Shown: positions 38,526 through 48,361, numbered from the stretch's first letter. The stretch is 64,000 nucleotides of DNA from Sphingorhabdus sp. EL138 (GCF_945882965.1 NZ_CAMCWY010000012.1:21599-85598), one strand, 5' to 3'. The notes: generated from the sequence alone by a model not told the origin. Made by a program: numbers and translations.

Positions 38526-38990
38526 ATGGCAGCTGGTGACAATAGCAAAAAGGCATTGGCCGACGCGTTAAATGGCCTTTTGGCCGATTATTACGCGTTA
38601 TATCTGAAAACCAAGAATTTCCATTGGCACGTCAATGGTCCGCATTTCCGCGAATATCATCTGTTGTTTGACGAACAAGCGACAGAGCTGATCGCGACGA
38701 CTGACCTTGTGGCCGAACGCGTGCGCAAGTTGGGTCAGGATACGCTGACCTCAATCGGTTCTATCGCGGCAAAGCAGCGGATTATGGATCATGATTCGAC
38801 GACAACCGATGCGGCCCAGATGCTGAAGGCATTGCACGCAGATAATGAGACGCTGATAACAGCGTTAAAGGACGCCAAGAACCTGGCGGACGAAGCAGGG
38901 GACAATGCGACCGATGGGTTGCTGGATGATTGGACCGACCAAGCCGAACAACGCGCTTGGTTCTTGGCCGCGACCATCGGCAAGGCGTAA
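38526..38990 (+). CDS. dps: Dps-family ferritin-like DNA-protection protein
   Basis: Dps forms a dodecamer that oxidises and stores iron with peroxide, protecting DNA in stress and stationary phase. The 154-residue protein has the inter-subunit ferroxidase ligands in KNFHWHVNGPHFREYHLLFD and EQATELIATTDLVAERVR. ATG 38526 follows a good AGGAGAA site; the longer frame from 38469 is not conserved. A bidirectional terminator lies 12 bases after the stop. Confidence 0.93.
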   Translation: MAAGDNSKKALADALNGLLADYYALYLKTKNFHWHVNGPHFREYHLLFDEQATELIATTDLVAERVRKLGQDTLTSIGSIAAKQRIMDHDSTTTDAAQMLKALHADNETLITALKDAKNLADEAGDNATDGLLDDWTDQAEQRAWFLAATIGKA

Positions 38991-39002
38991 CGTCGGGACA
39001 CA

Positions 39003-39041
39003 AAAAAAGCGGGCGAAGCCTATTGCTTCACCCGCCTTTTT
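39003..39041. terminator. Bidirectional terminator between dps and the cold-shock gene
   Basis: aaaaaaagcgggcgaagc, a ctatt loop, then gcttcacccgccttttt gives a stem with one mismatch, with A- and T-runs on both sides. It serves the two convergent genes. Confidence 0.85.
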
Positions 39042-39058
39042 GAATGTGAGAACAGCGC

Positions 39059-39859
39059 TTATTCGGAAAGCGGGCCGAGGTTCGTAGCCGAATATTTGCC
39101 GCGACGATCAATTTCGATGTCGAAGGCCAAACGGTCGCCCTGAGTCACTTGGCCCATGCCCGAACGCTCAAGCGCCGAAATGTGCACAAACACATCTTCG
39201 CCGCCATCATCGCGCTGCACAAAACCAAAACCCTTCATGTCGTTGAAGAATTTCACGGTGCCATTGGCCCGTTCGCCAGTCGATTCGCGCTGCGGACCGC
39301 GTGGAGCCGAATCGCGATCGCCACCACGGAAGCCGCCGCGATCATCGCCGCGCGGTGCACGGTCACGATCAAAAGCAGGCCGGTCAGGACGCGGTGCGCG
39401 TTCACTGATGGCCATTGGTTCACCGTCGATCACGAGATCGGTTGCCGACACCTTGCCACCACGTTCCACAAGTTGGAACTCAAGCGGTTGGCCCTCGGCA
39501 AGGCCAGCTAGGCCAGCTTGCTCGACAGCGCTGATGTGAACGAAGACGTCGTCGGGACGACCATCTACCTGAATGAAGCCAAAACCTTTTTGGCCATTGA
39601 AAAATTTGACGATTCCCTTACCAGAACCGATAACTTGGGCAGGCATTGGTGGGCCGCCGGGGCCACGGCGCGGGGCACCAAAGCCACCTCCACCACCGCC
39701 ACCGCTGTTACCACCGCCGCCATATCCACCGCCGCCTGAACGGCCGCCACCAAAATCACTTTGATAGGGGGATGGCGCGCGATAACCATCGTAGCTTTCA
39801 TCACCGAAACCGTCTCTCTTGTCCCGGCCTTTGCCAGCACGCTTGCGATCAAAACCCAT
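39059..39859 (-). CDS. Protein with two cold-shock domains and a Gly-rich N-terminus
   Basis: The 266-residue protein has a Gly-rich, Arg-containing N-terminal region (about 38-75), a first cold-shock domain (about 78-145: [27 protein letters not shown]), an Arg/Asp/Gly-rich linker and a second domain (about 197-262: [27 protein letters not shown]). Both RNP motifs are intact, so RNA or single-stranded DNA binding is expected. Double-CSD proteins of this type are common in alphaproteobacteria, but the long Gly-rich tail is more extended than usual and may drive self-association. Confidence 0.92.
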   Translation of the reverse strand: MGFDRKRAGKGRDKRDGFGDESYDGYRAPSPYQSDFGGGRSGGGGYGGGGNSGGGGGGGFGAPRRGPGGPPMPAQVIGSGKGIVKFFNGQKGFGFIQVDGRPDDVFVHISAVEQAGLAGLAEGQPLEFQLVERGGKVSATDLVIDGEPMAISERAPRPDRPAFDRDRAPRGDDRGGFRGGDRDSAPRGPQRESTGERANGTVKFFNDMKGFGFVQRDDGGEDVFVHISALERSGMGQVTQGDRLAFDIEIDRRGKYSATNLGPLSE

Positions 39860-40074
39860 AACTTCTTACTTGCCTTCTCATCGCCCTAAACCACTATGTT
39901 ATGCAGTCGAGGGCGACTGTACTGCACGTCACAAGCGCAACCGTCGGTGATTACGCGAGGTGTAGCTATATCGTAATAAAATGTGACGCGATAGCAAATA
40001 TTGTGGCAGAAATTCGCCGTGCGATAGCTGTACTTTCATTTGCCTTGGGCAGCACTGTCGGGCAAGGGGCAAGC

Positions 40075-40692
40075 ATGAGCGTATATTTCCATGAAGAAGA
40101 CCTTCCCGCTGGCGTATTAGCCGAAGGCCCTGTCGCCGTTGACACTGAAACCATGGGGTTGATTACCCCACGCGACCGGCTCTGTCTGTTGCAGATTTCC
40201 GATGGTCGCGGGGACGAACATCTGGTGCGCTTTGCCCGGGACAGCGACTATAAAGCGCCCAATTTGCGCGCCGTTCTTGCCGATCCTGTACGCATCAAGC
40301 TGTTTCATTATGCCCGATTCGATCTGGCCGCGATTTCGCATTACTTGAATGTCGTCGCGACACCATTATTCTGCACGAAAATCGCCTCACGCCTGACCCG
40401 GACATATACGGACCGCCATGGTTTGAAAGAATTGGTTAAGGAAATGCTGTCGACCGACATTTCCAAACAGCAGCAATCCAGCGATTGGGGAGGCCCCGTG
40501 CTGTCCGAAGCACAAAAGGATTATGCCGCAAGCGATGTCCGCTATCTCCACCGCCTGCATGCCGAATTTGTTATCCGTCTTGAACGTGAAGGTCGCACCG
40601 CTTTGGCGCAGGCGTGTTTCGACTTTCTGCCGCACCGTGCAGACCTTGATCTTGCAGGTTGGCCCGAAATCGACATATTCGGGCACAGTTAA
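40075..40692 (+). CDS. RNase D-like 3'-5' exonuclease
   Basis: The 205-residue protein has a DEDDy exonuclease domain: Exo I in AVDTETMGLITPRDRLCLLQ, Exo II near LFHYARFDLAAI and Exo III in DYAASDVRYLHRLH. It lacks the C-terminal HRDC domains of full RNase D, as expected for the short alphaproteobacterial form usually found just before lptC. ATG 40075 has an AAGGGG site; the longer frame to 39901 is not conserved. It is probably an RNA-processing enzyme. Confidence 0.88.
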   Translation: MSVYFHEEDLPAGVLAEGPVAVDTETMGLITPRDRLCLLQISDGRGDEHLVRFARDSDYKAPNLRAVLADPVRIKLFHYARFDLAAISHYLNVVATPLFCTKIASRLTRTYTDRHGLKELVKEMLSTDISKQQQSSDWGGPVLSEAQKDYAASDVRYLHRLHAEFVIRLEREGRTALAQACFDFLPHRADLDLAGWPEIDIFGHS

Positions 40693-40717
40693 GCTTCGAT
40701 CTAGTTAGGCATCTATT

Positions 40718-41353
40718 ATGTCAGCACAAGCCGATCTTGAACGCACACACAGACAGCTCTGGGCAATGCCGGGCGGACGGCATGACCGCCTGATCCGCGC
40801 GCTGCGCGTAGGGTTGCCTATCATCATTGGCCTGTTAGTGGCGCTACTGGCCTTCAGTCCCTTTACCGGCAAACAGGAATTGAGCTTCGTGCTGAACAAG
40901 GATGAAGTAAACCTGTCGCGCGAGCGTCTGCGCGTCGTCGAAGCGTTATACCGCGGCGATGACAGCAAAGGTCGTCCTTTTTCCTTGCGCGCGGGCAGTG
41001 CAGTGCAGAAAACATCCGCTGACCCTGTCTTGGACATGACATCCTTATCCGGCCAGATCATGTTAAATGACGGGCCAGCGTCCATCGTCGCGCAGCGCGG
41101 GGTTTATGACCTTAATAAAGAAACGATGCGTGTGAACGGCCCCTTGGCTGTTCAATCGACGGGCTATGATATGGTCGCCAGCAATGTAGAGTTATCGTTG
41201 AAAAATCTTTCGATGCAAAGCTTTGGTCCCGTTAGCGGCCGGACGAAAGTTGGCACCTTCCACGCAGGGCGCCTGCGCGCGGACCTCGACACGCGGATTG
41301 TTCGTCTCGATGGCGGCGTTCGTTTGCGTATCGACCAGAATGCGATTAAGTAA
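40718..41353 (+). CDS. lptC: LPS export protein LptC
   Basis: LptC is the single-pass inner-membrane protein that receives lipopolysaccharide from LptB2FG and passes it to LptA. The 211-residue protein has one N-terminal membrane helix (about 29-48, VGLPIIIGLLVALLAFSPF) and a beta-jellyroll (about 60-205). It lies between the exonuclease and lptA, in the order conserved among alphaproteobacteria; lptA starts 7 bases after its stop. Confidence 0.9.
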   Translation: MSAQADLERTHRQLWAMPGGRHDRLIRALRVGLPIIIGLLVALLAFSPFTGKQELSFVLNKDEVNLSRERLRVVEALYRGDDSKGRPFSLRAGSAVQKTSADPVLDMTSLSGQIMLNDGPASIVAQRGVYDLNKETMRVNGPLAVQSTGYDMVASNVELSLKNLSMQSFGPVSGRTKVGTFHAGRLRADLDTRIVRLDGGVRLRIDQNAIK

Positions 41354-41360
41354 GCGCGCA

Positions 41361-41888
41361 ATGACTATCCGTTCTCTCTCCTTTGGCCTGTGTGCAGCGA
41401 TTGCTGGCATGAGCATGCTGTCCACAGCGTCGACGGCGCAAAGCATTCGTAATCATGATAGCAACGCCCCTGTCGATTTTTCGGCCGCTTCTATGGAGTT
41501 GCAAGATCGAGCCGACCGCGTGGTGTTATCTGGCGGCGTGACGGCGATGCAAGCGGGGCTTACGCTGAAAGCAAATCGCGTGACCGCAGCATATTCCGGT
41601 AATAATGGCGTCGATGTGAACCGCTTGGATGCCACTGGCGGCGTGACCATCACCAAGAACGACCTGCGCGCCACGAGCAATTCCGCCATTTACGATCTCG
41701 ATTCGAGCCTGATCACATTGATCGGCAATGTGGACCTTGTGCAAGGCAGTAATCGTCTCACCGGCGGCCGATTGGTCATTGACCTGAACTCAGGCCGTTC
41801 AACCATCAACGGCGGCGGTGCGCCTGGCGCGACAAATGGCGGTGGCCGAGTCACTGGGACCTTTAGCGTATCTCAGCGTAAGAATTGA
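41361..41888 (+). CDS. lptA: LPS transport periplasmic protein LptA
   Basis: This 175-residue OstA-like protein has a signal peptide (MTIRSLSFGLCAAIAGMSML, cleavage after STA-QS) and a beta-jellyroll repeat region with MELQDRADRVVLSGGVTAMQ and DATGGVTITKNDLRATSNSA. It forms the periplasmic bridge that carries LPS to LptDE. A Gly-rich tail (about 149-165) follows the fold. An in-frame alternative start lies 21 bases upstream inside lptC. Confidence 0.9.
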   Translation: MTIRSLSFGLCAAIAGMSMLSTASTAQSIRNHDSNAPVDFSAASMELQDRADRVVLSGGVTAMQAGLTLKANRVTAAYSGNNGVDVNRLDATGGVTITKNDLRATSNSAIYDLDSSLITLIGNVDLVQGSNRLTGGRLVIDLNSGRSTINGGGAPGATNGGGRVTGTFSVSQRKN

Positions 41889-42003
41889 GCTGAGCTAAAG
41901 CTGTAAATTCGGCGCAGCATGAACCATGCCAATTGCCAAATGCTTCGCTATTCATTAGCTATTGTCGCGAAAACCACAGCATCATTGCGGGCGAATATTG
42001 AAT

Positions 42004-42783
42004 ATGGAAAGCATGAAAGCCAACCCACCTGCTGCTGATGCGACAACCGATGCGGGTATGCAATCGGGGCTGGGTGTTGTTTCAATTGCCAAAAGCTATG
42101 ACAAGCGCGCCGTTTTGACGGATGTTTCGCTGTCCGTGGCAAAGGGCGAAGTGGTTGGCCTGCTTGGACCCAATGGCGCTGGCAAGACGACCTGTTTTTA
42201 CTCAATCATGGGGCTGGTCAAACCCGATAGCGGCCGTATCACGCTGGATGGCGCGGATATAACTAAGCTGCCAATGTATCGCCGCGCCATTTTGGGGCTT
42301 GGCTACCTGCCGCAGGAAACCTCCATTTTTCGGGGGATGACGGTTGAACAGAATATCAGCGCGGTTCTCGAAATGTCGGAACCCGACCCAGAATCGCGCG
42401 GCGAGCGACTGGAGAAACTGCTGGACGAATTTGGCCTGACCCGTTTGCGTAGCGCGCCTGCCATGGCCTTGTCTGGCGGCGAGCGGCGGCGGTGCGAGAT
42501 CGCACGCGCACTGGCCGCGAACCCTTCGATCATGCTGCTTGACGAGCCCTTTGCCGGCATTGACCCGATTTCAATCTCCGACATTCGCGATCTTGTGAAG
42601 GAACTCAAGACACGCGGAATTGGCGTGCTTATCACGGACCATAATGTCCGCGAAACCTTGGAGATCGTGGACCGTGCCTGCATCATTTATGGCGGGCAGG
42701 TCCTGTTTGCCGGATCACCAGATGCGCTGGTCGCCGATCCCAATGTCCGCCGCCTCTATCTGGGCGAGAGCTTTGCAATGTGA
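42004..42783 (+). CDS. lptB: LPS export ABC ATPase LptB
   Basis: This 259-residue ATPase powers LPS extraction with LptFG. Walker A (GPNGAGKTTCFYSIMG), the LPQETSIFRGMTVEQNI Q-loop region, the signature LSGGERRRCEIARAL and Walker B (IMLLDEPFAGIDPISI) are complete. Starts at 42004 and 42013 are both possible; the first ~20 residues are not conserved. lptF and lptG are not in this window, as is normal. rpoN follows after 29 bases. Confidence 0.95.
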   Translation: MESMKANPPAADATTDAGMQSGLGVVSIAKSYDKRAVLTDVSLSVAKGEVVGLLGPNGAGKTTCFYSIMGLVKPDSGRITLDGADITKLPMYRRAILGLGYLPQETSIFRGMTVEQNISAVLEMSEPDPESRGERLEKLLDEFGLTRLRSAPAMALSGGERRRCEIARALAANPSIMLLDEPFAGIDPISISDIRDLVKELKTRGIGVLITDHNVRETLEIVDRACIIYGGQVLFAGSPDALVADPNVRRLYLGESFAM

Positions 42784-42812
42784 TGTGGAGGAAATGACGG
42801 AAAATTAACGTC

Positions 42813-44306
42813 ATGGCATTAGCTCCGCGCCTCGACCTCCGCCAAAGCCAGTCGCTGGTCATGACACCACAGCTGCAGCAAGCGATCAAGCTATTGGCGC
42901 TTTCGTCGCTCGAAATCGAAGCCTTCATCGCCGAAGAGATCGAACGCAACCCGGTGCTTGATGCGGGCGGCAGCGATTCCATAGCCGATACGCCAGTTGA
43001 TACATTCCCGCAAGCCATCATCGCCGAGAGCAACGAACGCGGCAGTGACGAGATATTAGGCAATGACAGCCACGCCGCCTCCGACGCGTTGGACGTCGAT
43101 TTCGGGGCGGAGACCTTCCATCATGATGCGCCATCTGACAGCGTAGGCGGCGCAGACGGGATGCTTGGTCTGTCGGGCAGCGCGATGTCCAGCGGCAGCT
43201 TTGACGGCGACGGTCCAGATTTCGACACCTTTGCCGCACGCGACGTTAATTTACGCGAACATTTAATGGCGCAGGCGGGTGCAAGCCTTTCGGGTCGCCA
43301 GCTTTTTCTGGTGCAACAGATTATCGAACATATTGAACCCACAGCTTATGTGGGTGAAGATTTGCTGGCCATGGCGCAAAGGCTTAATGTGCCCTTGGCC
43401 GAAGCAGAAGCTGCGCTGAACGAGCTTCAGCGCTTTGACCCCACAGGGGTTGGTGCACGCAATCTTGCCGAGTGCCTTGCGCTTCAGGCCAAGGATGCGG
43501 ACCGCTATGACCCATGCATGGCAAGGCTGATCGGCAATCTCGATTTGGTCGCCAAGGGGGCTTTTGACCAATTGAAACGCATGTGCCGTGTCGATGATGA
43601 AGATTTGCGCGATATGTTGATGGAACTGCGCGGCTATGATCCAAAGCCAGGGTGCCGTTTTGAAAGCGAAGACAGCCTGGCGGTCACACCTGACATCTAT
43701 GTGACACCTCGCGGCGATGGTTGGTCGATTGAATTGAACAGCGCTAACCTGCCGCGGTTGCTTATCAACCGAAGCTATGTGGCTGAACTTGGACAGGATA
43801 AGGCCACTAAGGCTTGGCTCAGCGATTGCATGGCCGATGCCAATTGGCTGATCAAGGCCATGGACCAACGTCAACGCACGATCGTCAAGGTCGCGACCGA
43901 GATCGTCAAGCAGCAAGAAGGGTTTTTCCGGCGCGGTGTTGCACATTTGCGGCCCTTGACGCTACGCCAGGTCGCAGATGCTATTGAGATGCACGAATCT
44001 ACCGTCAGCCGAGTAACAAGTAACAAATATCTGCATTGCGGACGCGGGCTGTTTGACCTCAAATATTTCTTTTCATCCGGTGTTCAGTCCGCCGATGGCG
44101 AAGGCGCATCTGCAGAAGCGGTCAAAAGCCATATCAAATCGCTGACTGAGGCCGAGGGCGATAAAATCCTGTCGGACGATACGTTAGTCGAACTACTGAC
44201 GGCAAAGGGCTTTGACATTGCCCGCCGGACGGTCGCCAAATATCGTGAGGCCATGGGTATTGGTTCGTCGGTGCAGCGTCGTCGGCAAAAGAAAATGGGC
44301 CGTTAA
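42813..44306 (+). CDS. rpoN: RNA polymerase sigma-54 factor
   Basis: Sigma-54 directs transcription from -24/-12 promoters with AAA+ activators. The 497-residue protein has the Gln-rich region I (LRQSQSLVMTPQLQQAIKLL), an acidic region II (about 50-140), the core-binding region, a helix-turn-helix near ADAIEMHESTVSRVTSNKYL and the RpoN box (ARRTVAKYREAMGI). The lptB-rpoN order is conserved, but the usual hpf/raiA and ptsN downstream are absent, and its stop directly touches the stop of a convergent gene. Confidence 0.96.
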   Translation: MALAPRLDLRQSQSLVMTPQLQQAIKLLALSSLEIEAFIAEEIERNPVLDAGGSDSIADTPVDTFPQAIIAESNERGSDEILGNDSHAASDALDVDFGAETFHHDAPSDSVGGADGMLGLSGSAMSSGSFDGDGPDFDTFAARDVNLREHLMAQAGASLSGRQLFLVQQIIEHIEPTAYVGEDLLAMAQRLNVPLAEAEAALNELQRFDPTGVGARNLAECLALQAKDADRYDPCMARLIGNLDLVAKGAFDQLKRMCRVDDEDLRDMLMELRGYDPKPGCRFESEDSLAVTPDIYVTPRGDGWSIELNSANLPRLLINRSYVAELGQDKATKAWLSDCMADANWLIKAMDQRQRTIVKVATEIVKQQEGFFRRGVAHLRPLTLRQVADAIEMHESTVSRVTSNKYLHCGRGLFDLKYFFSSGVQSADGEGASAEAVKSHIKSLTEAEGDKILSDDTLVELLTAKGFDIARRTVAKYREAMGIGSSVQRRRQKKMGR

Positions 44307-45179
44307 TCAGGCGGCATCAATATCGCCGTTCCGAGCCGCGCGCTCCGTCAGTATTTTTTCTGCCAGCGCATGATCGCTCAACTTGTCGACATCTATGGCG
44401 GCAACGGGGTCGGACATGGGAACCAACTGTGCGTCTAGGCCAAGCCGCTTCCCAGCCTTCTCCATCGCTTGGTGCAAGCCAATGGTGCGGGTAAGCGCAC
44501 GTATAGCCAAAAGCAGACCAAAATGCAGGAACAGCCGCCACGCCTTTTTGCGGTCCTGCTCGGCATCGGCCCATAATTCAAGCGCGAACGATGACTTCTG
44601 GGTTTTCAGCGCAAACAGATTGGCGCCGGACCAAGCGCCGTCGGAAAAGCGAAGCCAGGTTCGCTGCGCATCCGGAAACTGCCTAAGCATGGTTTGGCGT
44701 TCCACCATCGCAACCGCGACATCGCCATCGGCATGGCGCACAAATTCGTCGATCATCTCCACGGTCAACAAGGGATGGTCCGCCGCGGTCACCAATAAGG
44801 GCGAAGAAAACCCCAAGATCTCAGTCTGCGCTTTAATGCTCAAGGAAATGCTGTTCTGGCTTTCCACCAAAATGGCGCCCCCGGCTGCGTCAACGGCAGA
44901 GCGCAGATATTCTCCGTCTTGCGACAATATGACGATCTTACCGATGTGGGGTGACATATGCAGCGTGCGGACAACATGGCAAATCATCGGTTCGCCGCGA
45001 ACCGGGACTAAGGCCTTGCGTTCAAGGGCGAAATGCTGGGCGAGCATATCGGGGCCGGGCCGCTGTCCGGCAAGAACGATGCAGGTCCATTGCGCTTGCA
45101 AGTCGCTTCTCCTAAACGCGAAAAAATCAGAAGGGTTCGTCGATTTATCTGACGGCACCTTAAGGCGGGGCTTGGCCAT
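44307..45179 (-). CDS. MobA-like NTP transferase domain protein
   Basis: The 290-residue protein has a nucleotidyltransferase-like core: a modified loop WTCIVLAGQRPGPDMLAQHF, the lysine-containing ERKALVPVRGEPMICHV, a metal-site ADHPLLTVEMID and a long C-terminal helical part. It should join a sugar, polyol or similar phosphate to CMP or GMP. An upstream in-frame ATG (45197) overlaps the divergent HAD gene; ATG 45179 is preferred. Its place beside the HAD-IB phosphatase and CDP-glycerol-type transferase suggests that it makes the nucleotide-activated precursor for them. Confidence 0.8.
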   Translation of the reverse strand: MAKPRLKVPSDKSTNPSDFFAFRRSDLQAQWTCIVLAGQRPGPDMLAQHFALERKALVPVRGEPMICHVVRTLHMSPHIGKIVILSQDGEYLRSAVDAAGGAILVESQNSISLSIKAQTEILGFSSPLLVTAADHPLLTVEMIDEFVRHADGDVAVAMVERQTMLRQFPDAQRTWLRFSDGAWSGANLFALKTQKSSFALELWADAEQDRKKAWRLFLHFGLLLAIRALTRTIGLHQAMEKAGKRLGLDAQLVPMSDPVAAIDVDKLSDHALAEKILTERAARNGDIDAA

Positions 45180-45184
45180 CAAAT

Positions 45185-45868
45185 ATGAATATTGCAATAT
45201 ATGATCTCGACAAAACCATCACGCGCCGTCCGACCTTTACCCGTTTTCTGCTCTATTACGCACAGCGGACAGCGCCCTTTCGGCTAGCTGGTCTACCCAT
45301 ATGGATCATCGCCTTGATCGGATACCGCATTGGTTTATATGGCCGCAAACCATTGAAGCAATTTGGTGTAAGCATGTTCATGGGACGTAATTTAGATGCA
45401 GCAATCTTGGCTAAAGTGGTAGCCAATTTTGTGTCCGAGGCCGTTTTAACCGACATTCAACCCGGCGCCGCCAAATCTATTGAAAATGACCGAAGCCAAA
45501 ATCAAAAACTGGTGATCGCTACGGCTGCACCGGCGTTTTACGCCCATCAAATTGCTTCGCATCTTAGCTTTGACGCGGTCGTTGCTACACAGCATGTAAC
45601 GCGGCCAGACGGCAGAATCTGCCACTTCATCGATGGCGAAAATTGCTATGGGCTGGAAAAGTTGAAAATGGTCAGAACATGGTTCGACGTGCAGGGACTA
45701 AAGCGCGAAGACTGTCATATTTCAGTATATTCCGACCACGCCAGCGATGCACCGTTGATGGATTGGGCAGATGCGGCATATCTGGTCAACCCAACTAAAA
45801 AGCTACGCCGGCTGGCGGCGCAAAAAAATTGGCAAATACGCGACTTTTCGAGCGATAAAGGGCATTAA
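45185..45868 (+). CDS. HAD-IB family phosphatase
   Basis: The 227-residue protein has motif I IYDLDKTITRRPTF, a cap with a hydrophobic stretch (FRLAGLPIWIIALIGYRIG) that may associate with the membrane, motif II/III around LVIATAAPAF and motif IV SVYSDHASDAPLMDWADAA. It is of the SerB/HAD-IB class; the substrate is unknown. It starts 5 bases from the start of the divergent NTP-transferase gene and is followed after 5 bases by the CDP-glycerol transferase-like gene. Confidence 0.88.
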   Translation: MNIAIYDLDKTITRRPTFTRFLLYYAQRTAPFRLAGLPIWIIALIGYRIGLYGRKPLKQFGVSMFMGRNLDAAILAKVVANFVSEAVLTDIQPGAAKSIENDRSQNQKLVIATAAPAFYAHQIASHLSFDAVVATQHVTRPDGRICHFIDGENCYGLEKLKMVRTWFDVQGLKREDCHISVYSDHASDAPLMDWADAAYLVNPTKKLRRLAAQKNWQIRDFSSDKGH

Positions 45869-45873
45869 AGCGC

Positions 45874-47034
45874 GTGAAAAAAATATGTTTCCTGTTCAAC
45901 CATGATCAAACGCACCAGATTGCGCATAGTTTGCCAATTGCGTTGCAGATGGCCAAAAGCGGCGTTGCCGATGTGACGCTGGCTGTTACCAGCATTTTGG
46001 TTGAGGCAGAAATTCGCAGATTAAGCGGTGCTGCGCTTCAGGGCGTAAAAATCGTCCCATTACATACCAAATCTGCTGTGTCGCAGTTGCTCGTCCGCAC
46101 ATTTGACCGTCTGGTCCCAGCACGGAAGCTGCTCGTCTACCGCGATAACCTTGAATTCTTCAGGCAATTTGACGCGCTAGTGGTGTCGGAAAAATCGAGC
46201 CTCATCCTGAAAACACGCTATGGCTTGGATGGCATAAAGTTCATCCACACACGACATGGTGCTGGCGACCGCGCGATAGGGTTCAATGCGGAAAGCGCCC
46301 AATTCGACCTCATTTTGGTATCGGGCGAAAAAATCCGCGACCGCCTGATCTGTGATGCAGGGGTCCCGCCCGAAAAGATCCGCATCACAGGATATGCAAA
46401 ATTCGATATCATAGTACCCGAACAAAAGCCGCTATTTCCAGCATCTGATCGCCGGACCATTCTATACAACCCTCACCCTTCGCCGCATCTTTCTAGCTGG
46501 TTCAAATTCGGTGCGGAGGTGTTGGAGCAGTTCTACCAAAGCGGCCGCTACAATCTTATTCTTGCGCCGCATGTGATGCTGTTTGCGCGGCCATGGACGA
46601 TCACAATCGATAGGCTGTCGATCGCGCCCGCCAAAAAGCCGCATCGCCGATATCATAATGCACCGCATATGTTAATGGATTTGGGCAGCCCGGCCTGCAC
46701 AGACATGACCTATACCAACGCGGCGGACCTGTATCTGGGCGATGTGAGCAGTCAGGTCTATGAGTTTCTTAATCGCCCGCGGCCGTGCCTGTTTTTGGAT
46801 GCCCATGATACGCCGTGGCAAGGGAACCCTAACTACCGCCACTGGGCGACTGGACCTGTGGAGACAGACGCAAGCGACATTATCGGCGCCGTCGATGCGG
46901 CTTTTGCGTCGCAGGCTTCGTATAGCGATGCGCAGCGTGCCGTATTGGAGGACAGCTTTTCAGTCACCGACATACCTGCATCGGTGCGGGCAACTGCGGC
47001 TATAATCGATTATCTGGATCAAGCCATTGGGTGA
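45874..47034 (+). CDS. CDP-glycerol glycerophosphotransferase-like protein
   Basis: This 386-residue protein begins with GTG 45874. It has the GPGTF (CDP-glycerol:poly(glycerophosphate) transferase) outline: HTRHGAGDRAIGF (family His motif), YNPHPSPHLSSWF, APHVMLFARPW and the signature ADLYLGDVSSQVYEFLNRPR, where the DxSS part binds the nucleotide. In Gram-positives these enzymes build teichoic acid; here it more likely transfers a polyol phosphate onto a capsule, LPS or lipid. It overlaps the flippase gene by 8 bases. Confidence 0.85.
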   Translation: MKKICFLFNHDQTHQIAHSLPIALQMAKSGVADVTLAVTSILVEAEIRRLSGAALQGVKIVPLHTKSAVSQLLVRTFDRLVPARKLLVYRDNLEFFRQFDALVVSEKSSLILKTRYGLDGIKFIHTRHGAGDRAIGFNAESAQFDLILVSGEKIRDRLICDAGVPPEKIRITGYAKFDIIVPEQKPLFPASDRRTILYNPHPSPHLSSWFKFGAEVLEQFYQSGRYNLILAPHVMLFARPWTITIDRLSIAPAKKPHRRYHNAPHMLMDLGSPACTDMTYTNAADLYLGDVSSQVYEFLNRPRPCLFLDAHDTPWQGNPNYRHWATGPVETDASDIIGAVDAAFASQASYSDAQRAVLEDSFSVTDIPASVRATAAIIDYLDQAIG

Positions 47035-48361
47035 AGATGCACCCCGATTGCCCGTATCGGCTTATTCACCGCTGCACCGGATTGCCGGGAATATGGGCCG
47101 ATTGCTTTCAGGTAAGGCGGCGGCAGGCATCATCAGCCTTGGCTCGATTGCCATCGCGGCTCGGATCCTTGGGGTAGAACAATATGGTGTGCTCAATCTG
47201 GTACACGGCTTTGCGACGCTGATGGGTGGGACCATCGCCTTTTCTGGCTTTCACGGCATGGTTCGTTATGGCGCAGAGGCGCTCAACCGTGGCGCAGCTA
47301 CACAGTTCCGCAACCTCATATTGTTACTTGCAGTTATTGAACTCGGCATGGCCGCTGTGGCCATCGGCTTGGCGATGCTGCTGGTTCCATGGGTCGGTGT
47401 ATCCTTGGGGTGGAGCCCAGAAGCGATTCAATTTGGCGGACTGTATTGCTTGGCCATTCTCGCCACGGTTCGGGCTACGCCACAAGGCTTGCTTCAGTTG
47501 GCGGAACGCTTTGACCTGATCGGTCTGCACCCGGTCATCATGCCAATGATCCGCTTGATAGGGGCGCTTGTCATTTTGTTTACGGGCGGCGGACTGGCTG
47601 CATTTTTGTGGGTGTGGCTCGCCGCTGCGATTGCCGAGGGCCTTTCCATGTGGATCTTGTGCTGGATTGGTACGCGTCATCTGGCAATCGGCGCAGATGG
47701 GCGGCCGACGTTAAAGGGCACGCGGCGGGACAATCCGGGTATAGTACGCTTCATTGCGACGACCAATCTCGACCTCACCTTGCGCGACATTGCGCCTAAG
47801 GCGACGCCCTTAATCATTGGCTGGATGCTAGGTCCAGCCGCTGCGGGCCTGTATGCCCTTGTGCAAAGGGCAAGTGCCATTCTGATTCAACCCGCGCAAA
47901 TGCTTGGGGAAGCCGCCTATCCGGTCGTAACCCGCCTGTTGATTAGTGGCAATGATCAGGCCGCAGGCAAAGCGGTCCGGCGTTCGGCCATCTTCGCAAC
48001 AGGCATGGCGTTACTGGCCGCAGCTATCATGTGCCTGTTCGCCGGAAAAGTTCTGGTGCTGCTTGGCGGCGCAAGCTTTGCAGGCGGCGCGTCTCTGCTT
48101 ATCTTGGTCCTGCTTGGTCGGGCGATGATCGCAGGCATGCCGACTTTATCGGCGGCGCTCACAGCGCAAGGACGGCCCTGGATCAGTGCTCGCGCCAATT
48201 TGGCCAGCAATGTGGGCATGTTACCTTTGCTACCGCTGATGATTTGGTGGTTCGGCCTGAACGGTGCGGGCGTGCATGGCATATTGCAAAGCCTTGTCCT
48301 CCTTAGCTTGTTGATATGGAGCTATAATGGATCGCGCCTTGCACCGCGCGTCGGGATTTGA
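47027..48361 (+). CDS. Wzx-like polysaccharide flippase
   Basis: The 444-residue protein has about 12-14 membrane helices and the MATE/Wzx start signature ...GKAAAGIISLGSIAIAARIL followed by GVEQYGVLNLVHGFA. A Wzx-type flippase would move lipid-linked oligosaccharide across the inner membrane. It starts at TTG 47027, inside the transferase gene, implying coupling. The neighbours support an export role for the product of this cluster. Confidence 0.87.
   Translation: MGEDAPRLPVSAYSPLHRIAGNMGRLLSGKAAAGIISLGSIAIAARILGVEQYGVLNLVHGFATLMGGTIAFSGFHGMVRYGAEALNRGAATQFRNLILLLAVIELGMAAVAIGLAMLLVPWVGVSLGWSPEAIQFGGLYCLAILATVRATPQGLLQLAERFDLIGLHPVIMPMIRLIGALVILFTGGGLAAFLWVWLAAAIAEGLSMWILCWIGTRHLAIGADGRPTLKGTRRDNPGIVRFIATTNLDLTLRDIAPKATPLIIGWMLGPAAAGLYALVQRASAILIQPAQMLGEAAYPVVTRLLISGNDQAAGKAVRRSAIFATGMALLAAAIMCLFAGKVLVLLGGASFAGGASLLILVLLGRAMIAGMPTLSAALTAQGRPWISARANLASNVGMLPLLPLMIWWFGLNGAGVHGILQSLVLLSLLIWSYNGSRLAPRVGI

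Noticed and set aside
39640..39760. Gly-codon-rich repeat possibly of mobile origin
   Set aside because: It is the low-complexity Gly-rich region of the double cold-shock protein.
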